From Phanerodontia chrysosporium (Eukaryota; Basidiomycota; Agaricomycetes; Polyporales; Phanerochaetaceae): a stretch of DNA of 64,000 nt. The notes under the pieces were generated by a model. That model was not told where the DNA came from and made no database searches. It was given only the letters and a program-made list of their open reading frames with translations. Shown piece after piece: positions 12,259-22,126 of this stretch (positions are counted from its first letter, which is position 1; each line of letters starts with the position of its first letter). Position numbers and translations under genes: made by a program. The stretch is taken from contig MJGA01000008.1 in NCBI GenBank assembly GCA_001910725.1, positions 186,001-250,000 on the forward strand. The letters are read 5' to 3'.

Positions 12259-14860
12259 ATGCATCCGGATCCCAACCAACCACTCGCTTTGAGCGACATC
12301 ATGCATACGATGTCCCCCTCGCCAGGCCCGTCTCCAGAAGCAGATACTCGCAGTGAACCTTCTGAGGGGTTTATCCATTCGGAACAACGTCCTTCACATG
12401 ACCTGGAGACGGACGAGGAAGAATTAGAAGTTCTGTCTAGTGAAGACTTACAACGTATGCAGACTAGGCTGGAGGAGGTCGGCCTTTCCGCTTCCCAAGC
12501 AGCTCCGTCATCATCGAGCTGCACTCCGTTAGAGGCCGAACTAGGTGACATGGTGCGTTAAATCATACTCTTACTACGCAGAGTGCAGCTTAAATACCAC
12601 AAGCTCTTTCGCCTGCTGCATCAATACAAGCGCATGTCCGCCGGACAATTTACCGAACAAATAGTCTCACAAGCTGAAACCATCGCATCCCTGACTGTCC
12701 AAAGGGATCGTCTTATACAACAGTATGCTGATGCATGCGCAAAATGGGAAGCGGAGCGTCAGGGCTGGGAGCGGTCATCTGAAGCTCTGATCCGACAAAG
12801 GACGGCGGCAGCATCTGCGACGAAGGAGGAAGTAAGTTGCCTCTCACTAGAGTACTTGTCCCTAGTGCAGTCCTCCATGTACTTAATCACAAGCTCAATA
12901 TATTGTATTTTCCTCTCGTCAGATTGTAGACCGTCTAATAGCACGTCTTGAAGACGAGAACAGACGACTGCGGAACAAGGTACGAACACATTCTACTGGA
13001 TCTCTATCAACAAATATTCATCCAAGGTCTCAGGTTCTAGAGCTCAGGAATCGTCTTGATGACGTAGAGGCAGAGCTCTATAAACTTCGTCCATTGCTTC
13101 TTGTGCCGCCTGTGACCCTGGTGCCGTCGCGCGCAGCAAATCTGGGTTGAAGGCGACTTCGCAGAGGTATCCGGCCGAAGACGCCGCCTCTGAAGCCGTC
13201 GCTAAGCTAGTGGACTCCGCGGACAAACGACGCACGGAAGAGCCGACTCCAACAAGCGACGCCAATGTGGTGGACCCATCGTCAGTATCCGCCTCGCAAA
13301 CGACAGAGCCGGATAATTCCGTGGCCTCCAGCTCCCAGACACTATCCACTCAGCCCACACTGTCCGCCGACTTAATGAGCTCAGAAGATCTCGAGCTTGC
13401 GCCACCCCGATTCCGTTCCTACTATCGCACCCCGCGCGAACGCGAGATAGAACTCGCAACACCCCGACGCATGCGTGGCGCGGCGGTCCCCGCAACTTCG
13501 ACACCCGCGAAGGCCGGCCCGACGAGCACGACACAAGTCCTCAGCTCCTCGTGGGCGCCGCAGACCCGCGCTGATCAACGTACTGCAGCGTCGCTTCTGA
13601 GCGATGCCCGAGCAGAACTCATCATGCATGCTGCACGCAAAATCGGGAAACGCAGGGCGGGCTCGTTGGCAGGCCTCGTGGTGCCGCCTGACGAGCCTCC
13701 GGAGCAGTCTGCGCAGGATGAGCCCGTCGTGAAAGGCAAGGGAAAGGAGCGCGCGGGGAGCAAATCCTCGGAGAAGGGCAAGGCTCGCGATCCTGGCGAG
13801 CCGGACGGTGGGGTCCCTGTCAAGAAGCAGAGGAAGCGTGCGGTAAAGAAGGCGAGCACAATGCCGCAAGGTGAGCCCTATTACCTGTGCCCGACATGTT
13901 TACTGACACCGGTTCAGCATCCTCGGGCCCCTCGAGCAGCACTGCAGGCACTGGCTACTACGGCTCCCTGCCCGGCATGTCCCACCTCGTCTATGTCAAC
14001 CCTGTGCACCCAAATCAACGCATGGGCCCCATTCCAGGCGGCGCGCCAGGTGCGGTGCCGGTCTTCGTGCCCATGGGGGGCGTCTGGCCTCCACTCATGG
14101 CCTCTGGGTCTGCGCCAGCACCAGCAAGCCCGGAGAAGGCGCGGGACGACGCCCTGCGGGACGCGGGCACCCCGACACGCGCTGCCCGCCCGCGCCTACG
14201 ACACCCGGCCTGCGGCGCAGCGAGAGCGCGGGGACGACGCAGGGGCTCGACTCGCTCCTGAGCGCGGCGCGCATGCTCGGGGACGACGCAGGCACGGATG
14301 CAGCCAGGACGCCGTCGCGTTCGTCTCGGCGCGCCGCCGGGGGTGCAGACGCGCTCGAGGCGACCCCAACGCCGAAGAGGCGGCGCGTCGCGCCCGGCAC
14401 GCCGTCGTCCACATCACGGGCGAGCGCGGGAGAGACGACGCCGGTGCATACGCCAACGCCGAAGCCGCTCGGGCGCATCAGCAGTGCGCTGGACGTCCTC
14501 GCGGACCAGGCAGCGCAGGAGCAGGAGCGGCGGCCTGCGACGCCGCTTGCGGCTGAAGAAGCAGGGCGACGAGGGACAGCTGGCCAATCGCGCGGTACAG
14601 AGGGCAGTTCGGGGAAGGAAAAGGCGGAAGAGCCGTCAGCGAGCTCGACAAGCCGGGGTTCGCCTGCGCGCCATGTTTCCACGGAGCCGAATTCGAGTCG
14701 CGAGGGGACACCAGCGCCTTTACCTGTGCCTTCTGTTCCTCAGCCCAGTTCCTTGCCTACGCCCCACCGACTGCCTGCAGAACCGAGGCGAACGGCAACT
14801 CCGCTATCGGACACCGACGCCCCAGGCTCACCCGAAAATTCTATGGACGTCGGGGAGTAA
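12259..14860 (+). CDS. Coiled-coil, low-complexity protein of unknown function
   Basis: No family is recognised. The start is the ATG at 12259 (MHPDPNQPLALSDIMH). An acidic N-terminus is followed by coiled-coil stretches (LKYHKLFRLLHQYKRMSAGQ; later IVDRLIARLEDENRRLRNK and VLELRNRLDDVEAELYKLRP). The rest is a long S/T/P/A-rich part with basic nuclear-import-like clusters (PVKKQRKRAVKKAS, PKRRRVAPGTP). Introns fit at 12553-12588 (36 nt), after KEE near 12831, after LRNK near 12978, about 13105-13154, and at about 13871-13917. The frame is lost by one base at CCCC 14170-14173; restoring it gives PPAPTTPGLRRSES, in keeping with the surroundings. A nuclear coiled-coil scaffold is a guess from composition only. 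Confidence 0.6.
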
Positions 14861-15115
14861 TCTATCCCGATGAGTGTACATATAGCTAGCCCTCTTTGCG
14901 CCGTCTAGGGCTACATCATTTCTTGTGGTGAGTGACACAAATATCTGCAGCTGGGTGTCGGACCGATCATTGACGATATGCTGATAGGACTGTATTCAAG
15001 GACCTATCTATGAAATACATGATCTTGTATGTTGTGAACCGTACTTTGTCCACGATCGTGAAAGCCAGATTTGAGACCTACACAATGTCTGTGGTAACTG
15101 TAACTTCCCCCATGC

Positions 15116-16476
15116 TCACAGGTTTGGGGCCGTCGTACGACCCATCCTCATGCCCACCTCGACGTCCATCTCAATCAGCTGACTGCTCGCCTCCTTGAGG
15201 TCCGCGTCAAACTGTATTCGCCCGGGCTCGAACGCCACGACAATGCTGCTCCCGCCAAACTCGAAAAATCCGACCTCCTCGCCCTTCTCGATGACGATGT
15301 CCTTCTGCGGCGCGTTCGACCCGGGAACGACGCTCGTAATCTTCTCGCTCAGCTTGACGGTGCCGACCTCGAGCGCACCAATCGCGACGAAGAGCACGTC
15401 GCCGAACTCTTGTGTCGACAGACAAAACGCTGAGCGGGCGTTCGCGGCGAGCACATCGATGTCGCTTCGAATGCAGATTGGGTCGACCTGCAGTGACGCC
15501 TCATACGCTGGATCGTCAGAGCCTCTGGATTCTGCGCACCGAGTAATAGTCTCCATCAAGCTCCTTCCACCATTTGACAGTGCCCCGAACCGGCGAATGG
15601 TACCGGTGGTAGTCCTGGGGGCTGAGGCGGAACGAGGCGACTGCGCCGTTCGCCCACGGCCGTGCAGCTACCTTGTCCTGTATAAGCTGCGCAATGGAAA
15701 AGTCACGACCCTGTCGATACGCATGCATATAGTCAGCGCAGTCAGGTGCGACGAGTGGAGTGGGTTTGTGCGCACTTTTATCCACAACTTGTGCGTTTCT
15801 TCGACGGTGTCATACACCACCATACGGCAGTCTGCCACGCATACAGCGACCGACGTGTCGTCTGGTGCTGCGATTGGGCGTGTCCCGGGTTTACTGTCGT
15901 TCACAGTCAACATATATTGCGTTTCATGTGCATTGAAAGCACGAAACCTACTGGTGTCGAATGAAAAAGTCCTGGAAGCTCTGCCAGGCCATGAGCAGCA
16001 GTCGGCGACGGAGCCGCGCGTGGTGACATACCTTATACTCGTGTATGTCTGATGGCTCGAACTGCTCCATGTCTATGTTGTAGAAATCGACAAACGCCTT
16101 GATCTGTTCTGTCGAACGAGGGTCTTCCTGCACTTTGTCTAAGTGTCCTAGTCCTGCTGGGACCGAAACTGTACGCACCTCCTTCCCCTTTGAGTGATCT
16201 GTTTTCTCGTGCAACCAATACCGGAACAAGTGGGTTCGGTCGACCCATTCCGTGAGCGGGTTGAAGAGAAGCAGCATCCGCGCCTTCTTCATGAGCGGGA
16301 CCTGCTCGCGCACAAGTTCGCCCGTCTTACGGTTCTTCGTGAGCCAGCCAACCTGGCGGTGTTGTACCTAGGGGTATCCCGTCCGTGTTAATACTCCTTC
16401 AGCGAGAATACAGGATATTACTCACGAGTTTAGTGCATTGCAGGCCATAGTCAACCACAGAGTGTGCGTACTGCAT
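15116..16476 (-). CDS. PSD-family pyruvoyl-dependent decarboxylase, copy 1
   Basis: Predicted product is about 355 residues: MQYAHSVVDYGLQCTKL, then VQHRQVGWLTKNRKTGEL, SFQDFFIRHHKPGTRP, SPQDYHRYHSPVRG and FFEFGGSSIVVAFEPGR near the C-terminus. DYHRYHSP and GGSS are the conserved His and self-cleavage motifs of phosphatidylserine-decarboxylase-type enzymes; the serine after GGS becomes the pyruvoyl group. There is no membrane segment, mitochondrial leader or C2 domain, so it is a small probably soluble member. Phosphatidylserine or an amino acid (as in fungal tryptophan decarboxylases of this fold) could be the substrate; sequence does not decide. Five or more short introns are present. One, 15488-15539 between GDYYS and VDPI, is absent from copy 2, which follows upstream on the same strand. 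Confidence 0.85.
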
Positions 16477-16526
16477 GGTAATGGGGGAAAGAAAGGGAGA
16501 GGGGGCGACATCATGACGGCCGTGCT

Positions 16527-16535
16527 GTTTATAAC
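16527..16535 (-). promoter_or_regulatory. Putative TATA element of PSD-like copy 1
   Basis: On the minus strand it reads GTTATAAAC, about 50 nt upstream of the ATG at 16476. Several other genes in the window have a TATA-like element at a similar distance. Confidence 0.4.
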
Positions 16536-16795
16536 TGCGCCACGCCTATACGCCCTGGTAGATACGCGCAGTAGCCAGCAGGATGATGGTGACGCAATGG
16601 CGGACAGTCGGTGATGCCCTCTAAAGTTCTCCACCTGCCTTTCTCGGCACGAACACCACCACTTCATCGCAGGAGGTTCATGCATCATGCCCATTTCAAT
16701 GTTGAGCTACAGGAGTAATATACGATACAAATAGCTATAAGATACAAAAAGCTCTCTTTAGAAAGTAGTCCAGTTAAGATATAAGATATCACCTA

Positions 16796-18088
16796 TTATG
16801 CCTTTGTTGTCTCACTCGTAGCACGTCCAAGACTCATCCCAACTTCGACATCCGTCTCGATCAGCTTCCTGCTCGCGTCGACGAGGTCTTGATCAAAGCG
16901 TATGCGGCCAGGCTCGAAAGCCACAATGATGCTGCTCCCGCCGAACTCGAACAACCCGACCTCTTCACCCTTCTCGATGACGACGTCTTCGCCAGTCGCA
17001 TACGAGCCGGGCACGACGCCCGTGATCTTCTCGCTGAGGCGCACGGTGCCGACCTCGGACGCACCGATGGCCACAAAGAGCACGTCACCAAACTCCTTCG
17101 TTGAGAGACAGAACGCAGAGCGCGCGTTCGCGGCGAGCACGTCGACGTCGGAGCGCACGGCGATCGGGTCCACGAGGTAGTAGTCGCCATCCATCTGCTT
17201 CCACCACTTGACGACGCCGCGCACGGGCGAATGATACCGGTGGTAGTCCTGCGGACTGAGGCGGAAGGATGCGACTGCACCGTTTGCCCAGGGCTTTGCG
17301 GCGACCTTGTCTGAAATGAGCTGAGCAATCGAGAAGTCTCGGCCCTGGGGTTTGTCAGAAACAACGCGAGACTGATAGCAAGCATGCAGCGCACCTTGAT
17401 CCAGAGCTTATGTGTCTCTTCTACGGTGTCGTACACCACCACCCGACAGTCGGCGCAGACCACTGCAATCGAAGGGTCGTCAGGTGCTATTACGGGCGTG
17501 TGCCTGGCTTGCTGAGCCAAGTCAGTAAAGTGCATCGCGCAGACTCGATAAAATGCACGAACTGATGTCGGATAAAAACTCTTGGAATGTCTATAACAAT
17601 CTCTGTGTCAATGCATGCGAGCGAAGCGCGGATTCATCTCCTTACACACCTTGTATGCATCTGGGTCGGACGGCTCGAACTCGTCCATGTTGATGCCATA
17701 GAAGTCGATGAACGACCTGATCTTCTGCTTCGAGTGCGGGTCTTCCTGTCTATGCGTCGGTCGCAATGGTCGGACAGGCAAGTAGGACGGCGTACCTCGA
17801 CCTTCTTCTCATGGTCGCCTTTTCGTGGATGTACAACCGCAAGAGACGCGTGCGATCGACCCACTCCATGAGCGGGTTAAACAGAAGGAGGAGCTTGAGC
17901 TTCTTCGACAACGGCTGGCGTTCGCGTATGATCTCGCCGGTCTTGCGGTTTCGCGTGACCCAGCCGACCTGTCGATGTCGTATCTGCGCAAGACACCTTG
18001 TCAGCCTGCGACGCGCCTCCGATAAGTCAAGGAGCGCACCAATTTCGTATAACCTAGGCGTAGTCGACCCAGAGTGGGCATAGCTCAT
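16796..18088 (-). CDS. PSD-family pyruvoyl-dependent decarboxylase, copy 2 (frame broken twice)
   Basis: Tandem paralogue of copy 1, about 320 bp upstream on the same strand. It has MSYAHSGSTT, RHRQVGWVTRNRKTGEIIRE, LLLLFNPLMEWVDRTRLLRL, SPQDYHRYHSPVRG and LFEFGGSSIIVAFEPGR. The ATG at 18088 aligns with the copy 1 start; an ATG six codons upstream is also possible. Two one-base losses are apparent by comparison with copy 1: at CC 17818-17819 (IHEK|GDHEKK) and at AAAAA 17574-17578 (FQEFF|IRHH). Everything else, including His and GGSS motifs, is well conserved, so I favour sequencing error over a pseudogene. Intron positions match copy 1 except for the extra copy 1 intron. Substrate unknown as for copy 1. 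Confidence 0.8.
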
Positions 18089-18621
18089 GATAGTCGTTTG
18101 GTTCATGTTTGTCGTGAGAGCTCCGAGATCCTTCCGTATTTCAGGGTGCAGGCTAGCGAGCCAAAGCCGTGCGATGTATAGCGTAGACGAAGAAGAGCTT
18201 CGGTCATCCTAGCGGGCGGGGATGGCTCCTATGACGCAAGGCGCCCAGGGGATGCGCGCACTCGTCGCAGCGCTTTGTTTGGCCTTGTTAGGATCCAACG
18301 GAGACTTGCCATTTTGGGCGAGAAGAGCATGTCTTGACACCTGTCAAACGGACTCAACGCCTTGCGATGACACTCCAGATTTGGTAGGTCTAGCGGTTTG
18401 GCCGTAAATACAGCGTTTTGAAGAGCCCTAGGACATTCCGCCTACCTCAGACCCCGGCAAAATACACCTCGTATACCATGTATACTTTACTGAAGCTGCA
18501 GGCCAAAAAAAGGGGCTCAGAGGGCAAAAAAGCGTATAAAATGCGGAAAAGTACCTTCGCAGCTTTCCTGGACCATCCTCGTCGAAACTAGAGCAAAAGT
18601 ACGACGACAAAAGGTGTACGA

Positions 18622-18693
18622 TGACCACCGCAGGGGTCGAACCTGCAATCTCCTGATTCGTAGTCAGACGCGATGCCATTTCGCCAGGCGGCC
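18622..18693 (-). tRNA. tRNA-Arg (anticodon ACG)
   Basis: The minus strand folds into a cloverleaf. The acceptor stem pairs GGCCGCC with GGTGGTC (with G-T wobble pairs). A short GCG/CGC D stem is followed by an anticodon stem TCTGA/TCAGG with loop CTACGAA, giving anticodon ACG. The T arm is GCAGG-TTCGACC-CCTGC. The length is about 72 nt, with no intron and no encoded CCA, as expected in a eukaryote. A downstream T-run or polymerase III terminator was not carefully resolved. Confidence 0.88.
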
Positions 18694-18861
18694 GTTATTT
18701 CTGTTCAAAGACGCAAAATGCTGATCGCGTTGGAACGACGAGGTTTGAGCGTTTACACCCGAACTTTTGCAAAGTTCCCTCTTTTTGTGGTACGTCTACA
18801 TTGGAATAAGAGAATACACTACGGGATCAGACTGACAGTACAAGTACAGGTTGTATGTGGC

Positions 18862-20230
18862 TCATTCTTCAGCGACAATAATGACGGGCTTGCCAATGTA
18901 CCCTCCGACATGGACATCAGCAAGAGCCTTAGCTGCCTCGTCAATCCCGTTGTAGCGGTGCTCGCGGCTGGTTATCTTGCCCTGAACGACGAGCGGTACG
19001 ATCTCATCGTAAAACTTTGGCACCACTACAGCAGACTCGCCGTTGTATACCGAGAAGCCGTGAACTGACAGACTGCGCTTGAAAACTTCTTCAAAGTGCT
19101 AGGGGTTGCCGGCATGAGCGATTTTGATGCAGAGGGGTATGGCATGGACCCTTACCTTGACGACGCTGCTGTCATCTTGGCGTCCCTGGCTCAGAGCGCC
19201 GCATGCCTGAGGAGCGTTCTTGGTGTGTTCTCATGCTCGGACAATCATAGCAGACTCACAATAACAAGTCCCTCGGTCTTGAGGTTACTCAAGGCGGCAT
19301 CAAGCGTAGACCCTGCAACGTTGTCCCAGTATCTGTGCCCTCTGGTCAGTACAATTCACGGCTCGCATCATCTCATAGCTCACATATCGATCGGCCCATT
19401 GGCAGCCAGGACTTGGCTTGTATCCTCAAGCTTGTAGTTGAACACAATGTCAGCTCCGATAGCCTTCAACATGGCGATCTTGTCGTCGCTGCCTGCGGAC
19501 GCGATGACCGTCACATGCGGGGCGAGCACCTTGACATATTCGATGACGAAAGTCCCGACCGCGCCTCCGGCACCGGAGACGAACATGGCCTTTGCCTGGT
19601 AGCCATAGGTGAGTTTAGTGCCGTGATTCCAGCGTAAAGAGACTCACAATCTTGAGCTTCTCAGAGGCGAAATACTTCACGCCTTGGTATGCCGTCGTAC
19701 CTGGCATGCCTAGCGTCCGATGTAGATCGACAACGGTGCGTTGGGCAGCTTCTGCACCTTCGCAAGCGGGAACTTGTAGTCGTGGTTGATTCTTCCAGGG
19801 TACACAGAATATTCGGAGAACTCTGCGCACAGCATGAGCGGTCATCTACTCCGCGATGAGCCGGAGTACACCTACCGAGGTAGCCAACGACATAGTCCCC
19901 GGCTGCAAACTTGGGTCTTCGCTGCGAAGTACGAGTCCGACCCCGGAATTGTCGACACTGCAGCGGTGCGTTAACTAGTAGTTCGATTGCGTTCACGACG
20001 TGCTCACGGGTCCCCAAGGTGGATCGGCGGGCAGAACGATGGGACGTGCGGCTCGCGCATGCGAAAGCGGATATATGGGTCGCTCGCGACGCAGAGCGTC
20101 TTGAGCAGCACGCCCCGTTCAACGGAACGTTGTCCAGGTCTATCTCGCCGTCGGACAGCTTGAGATGCACGGTGGGCTCGATGTTCTTCTCGGGGTGGGC
20201 GATGTAGAGGAGTGCGCGGTTTCTGACCAT
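18862..20230 (-). CDS. MDR-family NADP-dependent oxidoreductase, copy A (three one-base frame losses)
   Basis: Medium-chain reductase of the zinc-free alkenal/prostaglandin reductase group (PTGR/leukotriene B4 dehydrogenase-like), expected to reduce activated C=C bonds with NAD(P)H. It starts MVRNRALLYIAHPEKNIEP, has KAMFVSGAGGAVGTFVIEYV (dinucleotide-binding turn) and ends GKPVIIVAEE. Compared with copy D, single bases are missing at CCCC 20113-20116 (LNG|GVLLKTL), GGG 19913-19915 (SEDP|KF) and near 19716 (IYIG|TLGMPG). All other exons, splice sites and the stop are intact, so it is either sequencing error or a very young pseudogene. Introns match copy D, for example GYL|EFSEYSVYPG. The nearest functional relative in the window is copy D. 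Confidence 0.75.
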
Positions 20231-20294
20231 GGCTGTAGGTGAGGATAACAGGATGTGTGTAGGCGGATGGTAGAATGCCTGTCCTGTTGCTCTC

Positions 20295-20302
20295 ATTTAT
20301 AG
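20295..20302 (-). promoter_or_regulatory. Putative TATA box of MDR copy A
   Basis: The minus strand reads CTATAAAT, about 65 nt upstream of the ATG at 20230. Copies B, C and D have comparable elements. Confidence 0.5.
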
Positions 20303-21279
20303 CTCAAGTCAGAACGTTTACGCGAAGTTCAGGGGTGCCAAGCCGCGAAATCCTTCAGTCGCGTTCATACCTACTGTCCGTATCGGCTTACCTCGAGGTG
20401 TGTATGAACTATTCGCGTAGATGCTGTTCATCGCAAACTTACTGAAGTTTAGCTCCATGCAATAACATAGGAGTCGAAGATCGATAACCTAATCCAAGGC
20501 CTCCACTGCCAGCAAGTAGTCTTGGCTGTGCCCCGAGACGAAGGACCATGCTGGCTGACGCTGTCGCCGACTACCTGCAATGGCTAACTGGCATACGCAC
20601 GGGCGACTCAATTGTCGTTCCACGGCTCTCCCGCGAGAGGTTGAGTCTACCACCGAGCAGCTGAGTTTCCCCTCGCTAGTCATTCCAGCGAGGGTCAATG
20701 CCCGGTCTCGCGACGGGCTTCCTTTCTATGGACGTGCGCACCGGACGGCGATACGGACTTGACAGGAAGCCGAACAGAATCACGCGTCGGTGTTGATCAC
20801 CAGCTGTAGGCGACATGCAGTGCACCGATGTCGGATGCGCCGAGGCGGGTACGTACAATCTATTTGACGTGCTACCCATGGGCTGCGCTTGTTCTAATCA
20901 CTGGTGCATGCGACCGATAGGGAAGGTATCTCCTTGACCATTCTGTTTCACCCGATTCATGTCGCTGTGTTTGCGAACGAACTGCGAATGTTCAGCCCAC
21001 TGAACGTCGAGATGCTACTGCTGACATGACCCGCCTGCAAGCGCAGAGGCCTCCCTCGAACGTGAACACAATGTGCCCGTGCAGCCCGTACAAGTGACAT
21101 TGACAAGGCGGAACGTCTCAGTAGGCAAAACTCACGCAGCTTTGCGGATATGCAGAGTGTTACAAACTTTAACCTCAGCGGCGGGTGTTGACCCTGCCAA
21201 GCTGTGGGCGCAAGCCGACTCGGGTGCGCCACCAGCCTCCTATCGAATATCCTTATACGGGACCGTCAGTGACATGGCC
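20303..21279. other. Intergenic region, nothing recognised
   Basis: No gene, repeat or RNA could be supported. Earlier exons of the neighbouring MDR pseudogene may lie here in unrecognisable form. Confidence 0.4.
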
Positions 21280-21711
21280 TACACGGAGCAGATCGCCGCA
21301 GTTGTTTTGCAAGAGCAGGCTGATTATAGTGAGTTCCTTGAAGTGGTCCCAGGAGATCTGCTCACAGATTCATTGCATATGCAGTTCTGTGGTGCGATCA
21401 GCCAGAACATCCTGGATTAAAGACCACCGCCAAGGTAACGTGCATTGGGACATTTATTTTCGAAATCATTCTGAGCATGCGAGTTCTCGCGAAGAGGCCT
21501 CACGCTGCGCGGGTTCCTCGTCTGCAAGGGAGTCAGAACTCAGCATTGGCGCTTTCACACTTCTACAATGTTATCGTCCGCCTCGTTCTACAGGGCAAAT
21601 GACCATCAGGGAGCATTGCTAATACGGTCTGCGAGAGGCGAGGAAGGTGTTGGCGGACGAGCACCTGGGGTTGAACGAGGCAAGGCGGTGATTGTCGTGG
21701 CCGAGAAATAA
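21280..21711 (+). pseudogene. Degenerate 3' fragment of an MDR-family oxidoreductase
   Basis: Several pieces align in order with the C-terminal exons of MDR copy C. A CTGATTATA|GTGAGT exon end corresponds to GLIIV. A homologous intron follows, then CGAISQNILD with a stop where copy C has an open NDLDERTAVK. Next come LTLRGFLVCKG and finally GKAVIVVAEK followed by TAA. Frames change between the pieces, stops interrupt them, and no N-terminal half is visible. Retention of a recognisable intron argues for DNA-level duplication rather than retroposition. Confidence 0.75.
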
Positions 21712-22126
21712 GTTCGAATACCGAGAAAGTCAAGCTAGAAACAATATGAACTGCTGCGACTTCTAGTCCACAGATCAAAATCAGACCTGTGTCGCGAGAT
21801 TACTTTCAGACTCCCTTTCGTAGCAAATATTGAAGGTTGCAGAGGAGAGTGCCGCGTTAGGCGATCTGGTTGCCGCGGTCACGTGTTCCTCATGAGGTTC
21901 TGATCCCAGCACGTGCCGCCTACGCGCTCTGTTCGTATTACCGCGACTTTCTGCTGCACTCCGACGTCCACGGCGAGAAACCCGAATCTCTCCGGGTAGG
22001 TCGCAGGAAATATATCAGGTAACGTCTTCTGTATGCTTTGACCGTCAAGTAAGCCCAACTATTGTTCAAAGTCGGGCACTACGCTGAAGCTGTCGTTCAT
22101 GTTCAGCTTGTTCGCCGACTTTTGCA
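21712..22126. other. Intergenic region upstream of PIF1
   Basis: About 415 bp with no supported gene. It should contain the promoter and 5' UTR of the downstream PIF1 helicase. Confidence 0.4.

Noticed and set aside
16796..18088. PSD-like copy 2 as a pseudogene
   Set aside because: Only two single-base losses in short homopolymer runs; catalytic motifs, introns and stop are intact, and the same type of loss hits genes that cannot plausibly be dead (ACS, IRE1).
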